Positions 10,578 to 19,385 of a stretch of DNA of 64,000 nt are shown piece after piece. This DNA is from Bacteroidales bacterium (GTDB lineage Bacteria; Bacteroidota; Bacteroidia; Bacteroidales; UBA932): assembly GCA_016286385.1 (NCBI GenBank), contig JAEESO010000002.1, positions 124,001 through 188,000 on the forward strand. The letters are read 5' to 3'. The notes under the pieces were generated by a model. That model had not been told where the DNA came from, searched no databases, and was given only the letters and a program-made list of their open reading frames with translations. The first letter of the stretch is position 1. Every line of letters starts with the position of its first letter. Both the position numbers and the translations under genes were made by a program.

Positions 10578-11579
10578 ATGAAAGCGCTGATTAACAAGAT
10601 GTTGATTCTTGCTATTGCAAGTGTCACTTTACTTTTAGCGGCACCTGCTGCACGTGCCCAGTACACTTCCCAGCTGGAAGAGAAGACCATCCCTGTAGGG
10701 GAGTTCTCCGGCATTGAGGTAGCCGATGACTTCGAGGTCACCCTCTCAAACGGTCCCTGTGTAGCCAAGGTTACGGTAGACAAGATGCTGTCTCCTTACG
10801 TGCAGGTTTATGTACGCGGAAAGGTGCTTCACATTACTTATGACGGCAAAGCCGTCCCCAAGGACGTAAGGCAGTTGTATAAGGGCCGGAATGCCCCCAA
10901 GCCCGTTTTCAGGGCAAGCATTTCCATGCCGGAGCTGTCGTCCCTCTTCCTAGGAGGCAATGCAATCCTTAACTGCGGAGATGTCCTTGAGTGCAAGCTC
11001 ACAACGGATATAGATATTCAGGACAAGGCTCAGCTGAAGAACCTTAATATAAAGGCCGGCTCTGTCAATGTCAATATGAAAAAGCAGGCCCAGGCGGCCT
11101 TGAGCATAGATGCCGTGAATAAGGCCGAATTAAAGACAGAGGGCAACGCAAACCTCAGGGCCACCGTCAACGCCCATGACATCATCTCCGCTGCTGCCGG
11201 TTCTTCAGAGATTGCCATCACCTCCAAGGGTGAAGATGCAACAATATCCGGCACAAGCGGATCAAAGTCTGTCATAACATTCGAGGGAGAGAAGGCCGTG
11301 GTAAATATTTCAGGATCGGCCAGTATCAACCTCTCAGGTAAGGGTGAAGCTCTTTCCGTTCGCGGTGAGAGGAGCGCCAACCTTGAGGCCGCTGCTTTTG
11401 ATACCAAGACTGCGACCGTAGACCTTAACGGTTCCGTGAAAGCTAATATCACCGTCTCAGAGAGCCTGGACGCCAATCTTGTGGGCGGCAGCACGCTCTA
11501 TTATACCGGTGATCCCGTGTTCAAAATCGGCAAAGTTGTTCGTTCTACCCTCGCTCCTTACGGCTCAAGCACAAGATAA
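10578..11579 (+). CDS. DUF2807 (auto-transporter adhesin head GIN) domain protein
   Basis: Signal peptide, GEFSGIEVADDFEVTLSNGP pattern, beta-rich repeats. Confidence 0.8.
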   Translation: MKALINKMLILAIASVTLLLAAPAARAQYTSQLEEKTIPVGEFSGIEVADDFEVTLSNGPCVAKVTVDKMLSPYVQVYVRGKVLHITYDGKAVPKDVRQLYKGRNAPKPVFRASISMPELSSLFLGGNAILNCGDVLECKLTTDIDIQDKAQLKNLNIKAGSVNVNMKKQAQAALSIDAVNKAELKTEGNANLRATVNAHDIISAAAGSSEIAITSKGEDATISGTSGSKSVITFEGEKAVVNISGSASINLSGKGEALSVRGERSANLEAAAFDTKTATVDLNGSVKANITVSESLDANLVGGSTLYYTGDPVFKIGKVVRSTLAPYGSSTR

Positions 11580-12670
11580 TGATTTACGATTCCCATATGG
11601 ATACCCCCTCCCAGCTTCTGAGGCTGAGGAATGTGGATATAGACAATAAATACGGCCATGTAGACTTCCCTAAACTCATCAGAGGGGGAGTGGACGGTGT
11701 TTTCTTTGCGCTTTATACGCCGCCCCAGATGGCCCCGGACGCCGCTACAAGATACGCCCTGGAGATGTTGTCCGCAACATATGATGCCGTTGAGCGTAAT
11801 TCGGAGCTATCGGCAATAACCTTCAGTCCGGAAGAGGCCACAAAGAACCGCAAGGACGGCCTTATTTCCATTTTTATAGGTATGGAGAACGGATCTCCCA
11901 TCCAGGAGAATCTGTCGCTCCTCAGGACTTTCTACCGCCTTGGTGTGAGTTATGTCACCCTTACACATAACGGGGACAACGCTATTGCCGATGCAGCGTC
12001 TGAAGGGAAGAAATGGAACGGGCTCAGCCCCTTCGGCCGGGAGGTTATTGCGGAAATGAACCAGCTTGGTATGATGATAGACCTTTCACATGCCTCGGAC
12101 AAAACCTTCTGGGACTGCATAGAGGCCTCAAAGGCTCCAATCGTAGCCACGCACTCCTGCTGCCGCAGTCTCTGCGGCCACAGGCGCAACCTTACGGATG
12201 ATATGCTGAAGGCGCTGGGGGAGAAGGATGGATATGTGGGGATAAACTTCTATCCTGCATTCCTCAGTGACCGCTTTGGCAAAGATCCCGCTGAGGCTGC
12301 GCTTCTTGACGAAGCCGAGAAAACGGACCAATACTGGAGGCAGTGCCCGTCAGACATTGAACGCACGGAAGCCTGGCATATAATCCAGGACCGCCTGAAA
12401 GAAGAGATCTGGCGTCCCGGCGTGAAGGAAGTGGTGGACCATATAGATTATGCTGTCAAGTTGGCGGGCATAGACCATGTTGGACTTGGCTCCGATTTTG
12501 ACGGAATATGTGTTGGTCCGGAGGGGCTTGAAGATGTCTCAAAGATTGGTGCCGTAGCGGTGGAAATGCGCCGCCGCGGATACTCTGAGAAGGACATTGA
12601 GAAGGTTTCCGGCAAGAATTTGATGGATGTGTTCCAACGAGTTGTAAACTGCTCTGAATTAGAGCATTAA
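11579..12670 (+). CDS. Membrane dipeptidase (peptidase M19)
   Basis: YDSHMDTP, DLSHASDKTFWD, ATHSCCRSL, HVGLGSDFDGI motifs. Confidence 0.92.
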   Translation: MIYDSHMDTPSQLLRLRNVDIDNKYGHVDFPKLIRGGVDGVFFALYTPPQMAPDAATRYALEMLSATYDAVERNSELSAITFSPEEATKNRKDGLISIFIGMENGSPIQENLSLLRTFYRLGVSYVTLTHNGDNAIADAASEGKKWNGLSPFGREVIAEMNQLGMMIDLSHASDKTFWDCIEASKAPIVATHSCCRSLCGHRRNLTDDMLKALGEKDGYVGINFYPAFLSDRFGKDPAEAALLDEAEKTDQYWRQCPSDIERTEAWHIIQDRLKEEIWRPGVKEVVDHIDYAVKLAGIDHVGLGSDFDGICVGPEGLEDVSKIGAVAVEMRRRGYSEKDIEKVSGKNLMDVFQRVVNCSELEH

Positions 12671-12673
12671 GCC

Positions 12674-12720
12674 TAAAAGTAACAAAGATGTTAGTAAATC
12701 TAACATCTTTGTTACTTTTA
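12674..12720. terminator. Bidirectional terminator between convergent M19 peptidase and cinA
   Basis: Perfect 21-bp inverted repeat TAAAAGTAACAAAGATGTTAG-TAAAT-CTAACATCTTTGTTACTTTTA, A/T-rich at both ends. Confidence 0.85.
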
Positions 12721-12733
12721 TTGTGTATCAGTA

Positions 12734-13975
12734 CTATAACTGTTTTTCTATGTAAAGCCTCAAGAAATTGAGTGCAGAGGCCGCGAAGCGTTCAATATTG
12801 CGCGCGCGGTCATTTTTGTAACAGTATTTTACGGTCCGTGTACCGCGTGGTCCGCTCACCCCAATCCATACTGTTCCGCCAGGATTTTTCCCGTCTCCGT
12901 CTTTATCGGCCAGCCCAGTGGTGGCAACGGAATATGTGCTTCCGGTAAGGCGCCTCACGCCCTCTGCCATGGCGGCCGCAACCTCTGAACTTACCACTCC
13001 GTTCTCCGTTATGACGCTCTCCGGAACTCCAAGCACATTCTCTTTTACGGAAACTGCATAGGAGGTGACGGAGCCAATGAAATAGGCCGATGATCCGGAA
13101 ACAGAAGTGAAGAGGTGGGCAATCTCGCCGCCGGTGCAGGATTCTGCAGCCGACACTGTTTCCCCGTGTTCCTTCAGAAGCTTTCCTACAGCTGCCTCAA
13201 GGGTGGTGTCATCCGATGCATAGACAAGGGAGCCAAGCAGGCCCTTAAGCGCTTCCAGCTGCGCCTCCAGGCTCTTTTCATCTCCTCCATAGGAGGACAG
13301 GCGCAGCCTTATCCCAGTAAGGGTATTGGGGAGATATGCAAGGTGCATATTGGAAGGAAGGGCGTCTTCCCATTTTGCAATTTTCTCTGAGAGGGCCGAT
13401 TCTGCCATGCCGTACACCATAATATTACGGTGTACTATGCTCCCTGGCTTGAAATGGGCCAGAATGTCCCCTAAAACGGCCGGAATTGCCCCTACTGCCT
13501 CATGTGGTACTCCTGGAAGGGCATAGAGCGTAGCTTTGTCCAGAAGGCTTCTGAACACCATTATGGGTGCAGTGCCAAGCTTATTGACTATAACCTCCGC
13601 CTTTTCCGGCACCTGTGCCTGCGCAAGATTGATGGGGAGTACGTCCAGGCCCCTTCCTTTCAGGATCTTATGAACCATCTCAAGCTGCCCAGGGTCCTCC
13701 CTGTAGCCGTTACTGCCGGAAAAACGCGCCAGGACAGCCTTGGTTATATCATCTTTGGTGGGCCCCAGACCTCCTGTAGTAATTACAATGTCACTAAGGC
13801 CGATTTCCCGCCTCAGGGCATCCTCGATGGCCTCTGGGGCATCTCCTACGGAGACCATGCTCCTGACGTGGATTCCGGCCTCTTCCAGAGCCCTGGCAAT
13901 GTTGCTGGAATTGGTATCCGTAACCTGGCCGATGAGAATCTCATCGCCAATTGTACATATACTTGCGGTAAGCAT
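12734..13975 (-). CDS. cinA: CinA family nicotinamide-nucleotide amidase
   Basis: IGDEILIGQVTDTNS, TTGGLGPTKDD, AESCTGGEIAHLFTSVSGSS. Confidence 0.96.
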   Translation of the reverse strand: MLTASICTIGDEILIGQVTDTNSSNIARALEEAGIHVRSMVSVGDAPEAIEDALRREIGLSDIVITTGGLGPTKDDITKAVLARFSGSNGYREDPGQLEMVHKILKGRGLDVLPINLAQAQVPEKAEVIVNKLGTAPIMVFRSLLDKATLYALPGVPHEAVGAIPAVLGDILAHFKPGSIVHRNIMVYGMAESALSEKIAKWEDALPSNMHLAYLPNTLTGIRLRLSSYGGDEKSLEAQLEALKGLLGSLVYASDDTTLEAAVGKLLKEHGETVSAAESCTGGEIAHLFTSVSGSSAYFIGSVTSYAVSVKENVLGVPESVITENGVVSSEVAAAMAEGVRRLTGSTYSVATTGLADKDGDGKNPGGTVWIGVSGPRGTRTVKYCYKNDRARNIERFAASALNFLRLYIEKQL

Positions 13976-13976
13976 A

Positions 13977-14630
13977 TTATTTGTTCAGTGATTTAAGTAT
14001 TCTGATGCGCTGGAGGTGCCCTAGGGATGTTTCTACTGGGATTCCGCGGCTGCAGAAATCAAGCGCTTCCTGTGGAGAATCCGTGTTGAAGATAAGGGGA
14101 AGTCTCCCTTGCGTGGCGCTTTCAACATATTCAAAGCGCTTTACCCCATGGATTATGACTCCGTCAATACCGGAGAGGCGGCAATAGTCCAGAAGGGGGC
14201 CGATTTCATCCTTAGTAAGGCCGTCAGTGATGCGTACAAGAACGCGCGTATAGCGCTCATAGCAGAGCCGGAGGCTCAGGAGTTCATCCAGGAGCACTGT
14301 AATGTCAGGGACTTCCTGAGTGCCTTCTTCCCAGCCGGTATCTATAATGAGGAAATCCACAAAGTCATATAGCAGGGCAAAGGAACGCTGGGTGTCACGC
14401 TTAAGATTGACTGCAAGTACGGTTTCCTTCCTCAGGGACTGCAGGCTGGATATCCATTCCAGGATTCCGTCCTTTGGTGGAGTAAGGGTAAGAAAACCGG
14501 GTGCGGGATGCGGTATCCTATATGATTTAGAGCTGTTTACGCCCTCATAGGCACCAAGTGGATTCCCCAGTGTAACGCCTGAGAATTCAATTTTGGGGAC
14601 TTTGTCCAGTTTTTTCTTGAAAAACAGCAT
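13977..14630 (-). CDS. Short dihydroorotate-dehydrogenase-like TIM-barrel protein (probably not a functional PyrD)
   Basis: IEFSGVTLGNPLGAYEG and VLVRITDGLTKDEIGPLLDYCRLSGIDGVIIHG resemble PyrD, but only 217 aa. Confidence 0.6.
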   Translation of the reverse strand: MLFFKKKLDKVPKIEFSGVTLGNPLGAYEGVNSSKSYRIPHPAPGFLTLTPPKDGILEWISSLQSLRKETVLAVNLKRDTQRSFALLYDFVDFLIIDTGWEEGTQEVPDITVLLDELLSLRLCYERYTRVLVRITDGLTKDEIGPLLDYCRLSGIDGVIIHGVKRFEYVESATQGRLPLIFNTDSPQEALDFCSRGIPVETSLGHLQRIRILKSLNK

Positions 14631-14666
14631 CCTTGCGATTATCTATACGGATGCAAAAATAATAAA

Positions 14667-15014
14667 TTATTCTTCAGGATGGAACTCTTCAAAGGTATTG
14701 TCCGAGTAAAAAACAAGGATTCTATTCACTTTACGGCCGGAATCTGCAGTCTTCTGAGGGAAAAGATCCATCATGATACTGCCCTCAGCGTCCTCTGAGG
14801 CCGCATCCTTGTACATTTTGCCTCTTCCTGTGAGAAGCCATTCAAGGTTAAGGGCGGGGTAGTGAAGCATGAGGCTCTCCAGGAAATCATAGCCGGGCTT
14901 GTTGCGGCCGGACAGGATATGGGAGACACTTCCGCGTGCAACGGACAGAGTATCTGCAAACTGAGTCTGCGTGAGATTTTCCGCCTGCAAAAACTGTAAA
15001 AGACGCCGATTCAT
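14667..15014 (-). CDS. XRE-family helix-turn-helix regulator
   Basis: ENLTQTQFADTLSVARGSVSHILSGRNKPGYDFLESL; ATG at 15014. Confidence 0.87.
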   Translation of the reverse strand: MNRRLLQFLQAENLTQTQFADTLSVARGSVSHILSGRNKPGYDFLESLMLHYPALNLEWLLTGRGKMYKDAASEDAEGSIMMDLFPQKTADSGRKVNRILVFYSDNTFEEFHPEE

Positions 15015-15481
15015 ATTCCTGAATTTTGTTATCACAAATATACACACTAAATGTGAAACATCCAAATATGGTTCCTGAGGAACATTTGGAAAGGGGTAGG
15101 GTAAATGGAATAAATAATTATATGAAATTTAATTTAAGTAATAATATATAAATAACTGATTATTACTAATATAGTATTAAATATAATGCCAGTTAAAAGG
15201 CTTTTTGCAAGCCGGCCGGTTTTATATTATGGATTCTGTTAAAGTAATATAGAATATAAATATATATAAAACACTGATTTTCCGATAGTTAAATTTAAAA
15301 CAACAAAAGGTGTGGAACACTTTTGCAAGAAAGTATCAGTGCCCTTTTCGAAATGTTAAACAAGTGATGGATTATTTACAAATGTTAACAAATGGCGTGT
15401 TGGTAATATTTCACATATGTATAATCATGTTGCGCTCAAAAACTGATTTACGTGATATTTCACAATTTGTGATTAATAGTG

Positions 15482-15489
15482 TAACTTTG
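15482..15489 (+). promoter_or_regulatory. -7 promoter box (TAACTTTG) for queA
   Basis: TAnnTTTG match 19 bp before the ATG. Confidence 0.5.
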
Positions 15490-15508
15490 CCCCGAAAAAC
15501 GAATTCTG

Positions 15509-16717
15509 ATGATACCTGAAATTCATATAGAGGATTACAATTATGGCCTGGAAGACTCCAGGATAGCAAAATACCCTCTTCCGGAGCGTGACGCATCAAA
15601 ACTCCTCCACTACAAGAACGGTGAGGTCTCGCATACCATTTTCCGCAATTTACCCAATCTTCTCCCTGAAGGGGCAATGATGGTATTCAACGAGACTAAA
15701 GTTGTACCGGCCCGCCTCCATTTCAGGCGTGAAAGCGGTGCGCATATTGAGATATTCTGCCTGGAACCCATTGCTCCTGTGGAATACAACCTGGCCTTTG
15801 CCGCTACTACGGAGACCACTTGGAAATGTGTTATCGGCAATGCTAAAAAGTGGAAAGAGGACATCTTGAGGCTGTATAATCCAAATGACGATGCCGTGAT
15901 TGGCGCCATGGACCTGAGGGCAGAACTTACCGGCCGGGACGGTCAGACAGGGCAGGTGAGATTTACCTGGAAGGACGGCAGCCCGTTCTCAAGGGTACTT
16001 GAAGTTGCCGGAACCGTTCCAATTCCACCGTACCTTAACAGGGAATCAGAGGCTATTGATGTGCAGCGGTATCAGACCCTATACGCACGCATCAGGGGCT
16101 CCGTAGCAGCACCTACGGCCGGTCTCCACTTTACCGACAGGGTCCTTGAGGGAATCAAGGCAAAGGGTATAGATATGGAGAAAGTGTGCCTCCACGTAGG
16201 CGCCGGTACTTTCCTTCCGGTCAAGAGTTCCCTGGTTTCAGAGCATCCCATGCACCGTGAACCGTTTGTTGTCACAAGGGATCTTTTGGTGAAGCTAAGG
16301 GACAGGAAAGTGCCCCTCATTGCAGTAGGAACCACTTCCGTAAGGACTCTCGAATCCCTTTACTATGTAGGCGTAAGCTGCATTGAGGAAGGGGAACCCC
16401 GTGACGTAGCCCAGTGGGCTCCGTATGAAAGGGAGTACACCTATTCAACTCAGGAAGCCATCCAGGCCATCATAGACTGGCTGGACAAAAACGGAAAGAG
16501 GGAAATCAGCGCCGGAACCCGCATTATCATCGTACCGGGCTTCAAATTCCGCATCGTAGACCTTCTTGTGACAAATTTCCATCAGCCGGAAAGTACCCTT
16601 ATCCTTCTTGTATCGGCCTTTGTAAACGGCAACTGGAGAGCCATTTACAATTATGCGCTGGACAATGATTTCCGTTTTCTGAGCTACGGAGACTCCTCTT
16701 TGCTTGAAAGGGCATAG
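15509..16717 (+). CDS. queA: S-adenosylmethionine:tRNA ribosyltransferase-isomerase
   Basis: YPLPERDASKLL, AAPTAGLHFT, HVGAGTFLPV, NFHQPESTLILLVSAF motifs. Confidence 0.97.
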   Translation: MIPEIHIEDYNYGLEDSRIAKYPLPERDASKLLHYKNGEVSHTIFRNLPNLLPEGAMMVFNETKVVPARLHFRRESGAHIEIFCLEPIAPVEYNLAFAATTETTWKCVIGNAKKWKEDILRLYNPNDDAVIGAMDLRAELTGRDGQTGQVRFTWKDGSPFSRVLEVAGTVPIPPYLNRESEAIDVQRYQTLYARIRGSVAAPTAGLHFTDRVLEGIKAKGIDMEKVCLHVGAGTFLPVKSSLVSEHPMHREPFVVTRDLLVKLRDRKVPLIAVGTTSVRTLESLYYVGVSCIEEGEPRDVAQWAPYEREYTYSTQEAIQAIIDWLDKNGKREISAGTRIIIVPGFKFRIVDLLVTNFHQPESTLILLVSAFVNGNWRAIYNYALDNDFRFLSYGDSSLLERA

Positions 16718-16765
16718 GTTAATCCAAAAATTTGGCTTAAATTTGTAGGAAGAATTGATTTGAGT

Positions 16766-17920
16766 ATGGACCTCACTGAATACATGGACATTGCTCCTTT
16801 CAATGACGAGGAAGCATCGGCCGCCCTTACGCGCCTGTCCAATCATCCAAATACCAAGTGGATATCCAAGAGGATATTCCCGGACCAGCCCGATACCCTT
16901 CTAGGGGAGATTCTCCGTAACATCCACACCGTGGACGAATTCCAGTCCATAGTGATGACAAAGGCCATCCAGTGGGTCATAGACCATTCCGTGAAGGAGT
17001 TTACGTATGGCGGCCTTGAGAATCTTACATCCATTGAGGGCAAGTATCTGGCAATGTCCAATCACAGGGACATCATACTGGATCCGGCATTCCTCCAGCT
17101 CATTCTCCTTAAGAACGGCCTTCCGGACACCCAGATCTGCGTAGGGGACAATCTCCTTAAGCAAAAGAGCGTGGAGCTACTCATCCGCTCAAACCGCATG
17201 ATCAAGGTCATCAGGGGAATATCGGCCCGTGAACTGTATCTGTCTTCCCAACTGCTTTCCAAATACATCCGTGAGGTCATAACCTCCGGCACCAGCTCTG
17301 TCTGGATTGCCCAGCGTCAGGGACGTACCAAGGATGGCCTGGATACCACCGAGCAGGGCCTCCTCAAGATGTTCGACATGTCCGGTACCAAGGATTTCAC
17401 CCAGAATTTCAAGGAACTGAACATCATTCCCATAAGCATCTCCTATGAGTATGAACCCTGCGATATCCTGAAAGCTAGGGAAATCCTTATCTCACGCACC
17501 CAGAAGTACGTGAAAACTGAGACTGAGGACCTTGAGAGCATTATCCAGGGCATCATGCAGCCCAAGGGGAATGTCCATATCCAGTTTGGGAAACCCCTTA
17601 CTGATCAGGAGATTGAGGAAGCATCTCTCTGCGACAAGAACGACCGCTACCAGAGCATCCGTCATGCAATGGACGTAAGGATCATTGAAGGCTACAAGCT
17701 TTGGAAAACCAATTACATGGCCTACGACATTGTGACAGAAGGCTCAAAGTACTCTTCAGAATATTCTCCGGAAGAACTCAAGGCTTTCAAAGGCTACATA
17801 GAAGCCCTGCTTGGAAAGGTAGAGCCTGAACTGGACAAGGATGAACTGAGGGATATCCTCCTTCACATCTACAGCAATCCCGTCCTTTCAAAGGAAAACC
17901 TCCTTACAGATTCACAATAA
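16766..17920 (+). CDS. PlsC-like glycerol acyltransferase family protein
   Basis: MSNHRDIILDP (HxxxxD-like NHRDxxxD) and WIAQRQGRTKDG. Confidence 0.8.
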   Translation: MDLTEYMDIAPFNDEEASAALTRLSNHPNTKWISKRIFPDQPDTLLGEILRNIHTVDEFQSIVMTKAIQWVIDHSVKEFTYGGLENLTSIEGKYLAMSNHRDIILDPAFLQLILLKNGLPDTQICVGDNLLKQKSVELLIRSNRMIKVIRGISARELYLSSQLLSKYIREVITSGTSSVWIAQRQGRTKDGLDTTEQGLLKMFDMSGTKDFTQNFKELNIIPISISYEYEPCDILKAREILISRTQKYVKTETEDLESIIQGIMQPKGNVHIQFGKPLTDQEIEEASLCDKNDRYQSIRHAMDVRIIEGYKLWKTNYMAYDIVTEGSKYSSEYSPEELKAFKGYIEALLGKVEPELDKDELRDILLHIYSNPVLSKENLLTDSQ

Positions 17921-18860
17921 GCCAGGCCATATAGCCGGCCCACAGAAGAAGGAACAGCGCACCGTCCAGACGGTCCAGGCTGTTCTTTTTTCCTATATGG
18001 CAACTTGTCAGAAGCGCCAGGGCGCTTGCGAGGAGTATTCCAAGGTCAATGTAGGAGATATCGGCAAAACTAAGCGGATTGATAAGGGCCGATCCTCCAA
18101 GGATAAGCAGCACGTTGAAGATGTTGGAGCCGATAATATTTCCAAGTGCAAGCTGGCCTTTTTTCTTTACTGCCGCTGCAACGCAGGTGGCAAGTTCGGG
18201 CATGGATGTGCCGCCAGCGAGGATGGTGATGGCTATGAATTTGTCACTTACTCCAAGGGTGTGCGCAATTGAAACGGCCGAATTCACAAAGAGGCGGCCT
18301 CCGAATATAAGAGCCGCAATGCCTCCGATGATGAATAGTATGGCAAGCCAGATGTTGAGCTGCTTGGTCTCTGTGGAGGAATTCTCATCTGGGGAGGAGG
18401 TCTTGAAACTGAGCCACATATACCCTAAGAAAAGGGCCAGGAGGATGCCTCCGTCAAGGCGTGACAGGCCGTCCATGCCGGCTCCGAAGATAGTGTGCTC
18501 AAGCCCCAGAAGGATGAGGACCACCACCGTGACGATATTCATGGGGATATCCCTGCGCCTGTTTTCTTTTGTAATGGCCATGGGGAGGATGAGCGCGGTG
18601 ATACCAAGGATGAGGAGGGTATTGAAGATGTTGGAGCCCACCACGTTTCCAAGTGCGATATCGGCATTGCCCTGAGCGGCGCCGATAAAGCTTACTACCA
18701 TTTCAGGGGCCGATGTTCCCATGCCCACGATGGTAAGGCCGATTACAAATTCGCTGAGTCCGAATTTCCTTGCAAGGGCCGATGAACCTTCCACAAGGTA
18801 ATCGGCGCCAAACACCACAAGCGCAAGGCCTGCAAGGAACAATATGATCTGAAGTAACAT
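17904..18860 (-). CDS. Calcium/sodium antiporter, YrbG family
   Basis: Two alpha repeats GMGTSAPEMVVS...GNVVGSNIFN and AGGTSMPELATC...GNIIGSNIFN. Confidence 0.94.
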   Translation of the reverse strand: MLLQIILFLAGLALVVFGADYLVEGSSALARKFGLSEFVIGLTIVGMGTSAPEMVVSFIGAAQGNADIALGNVVGSNIFNTLLILGITALILPMAITKENRRRDIPMNIVTVVVLILLGLEHTIFGAGMDGLSRLDGGILLALFLGYMWLSFKTSSPDENSSTETKQLNIWLAILFIIGGIAALIFGGRLFVNSAVSIAHTLGVSDKFIAITILAGGTSMPELATCVAAAVKKKGQLALGNIIGSNIFNVLLILGGSALINPLSFADISYIDLGILLASALALLTSCHIGKKNSLDRLDGALFLLLWAGYMAWLIVNL

Positions 18861-18929
18861 TATGTCTCTTTAAAATTGAGCACAAAATTAGCAATTATCT
18901 CCTATTTTTACTACATTTGTTAACTAAAT

Positions 18930-19385
18930 ATGACTCTGAAAAGGCTCATATCCGTGTCTGTGCTTGCCGCAGCGTTTGTCTGCTCCTGCATCCCCAAGAC
19001 GCCGGACAGGCCCACTCCGCCCGCTCCAAACCCTCCCGTCCCGGAAGATCCGGATCCCATAACCATGATAACAACCCCCGGCGCATACGGCGTAGAGGGT
19101 GGGGATGTGTTATTTGACCTTTCCTATAACCAACTCAGCGTGGTGGAGTATAAGGGCGGCTGCTCATACCGCATCTTAAATCCTGAAAAGGTAAGCGTAG
19201 TAAGCGTGTCGGGCCTTCCGCAGGTTCTCACTCAGGGTGAAAGTGTGTCTTTCCTTTACAGAGTTCTGGAGCATGGTCACAGCACTGTGAGCAAAAGATA
19301 TGACATGACAGTCCTCCAGATTAAGGACGGAAAGGCCTGGCTCAAGCAGGACAACACCACCTTCTTTGTCATAGCCCTCCTATGA
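18930..19385 (+). CDS. Putative lipoprotein
   Basis: Signal peptide ending FVCSC followed by Pro-rich linker; similar in layout to 21604..22092. Confidence 0.65.
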   Translation: MTLKRLISVSVLAAAFVCSCIPKTPDRPTPPAPNPPVPEDPDPITMITTPGAYGVEGGDVLFDLSYNQLSVVEYKGGCSYRILNPEKVSVVSVSGLPQVLTQGESVSFLYRVLEHGHSTVSKRYDMTVLQIKDGKAWLKQDNTTFFVIALL

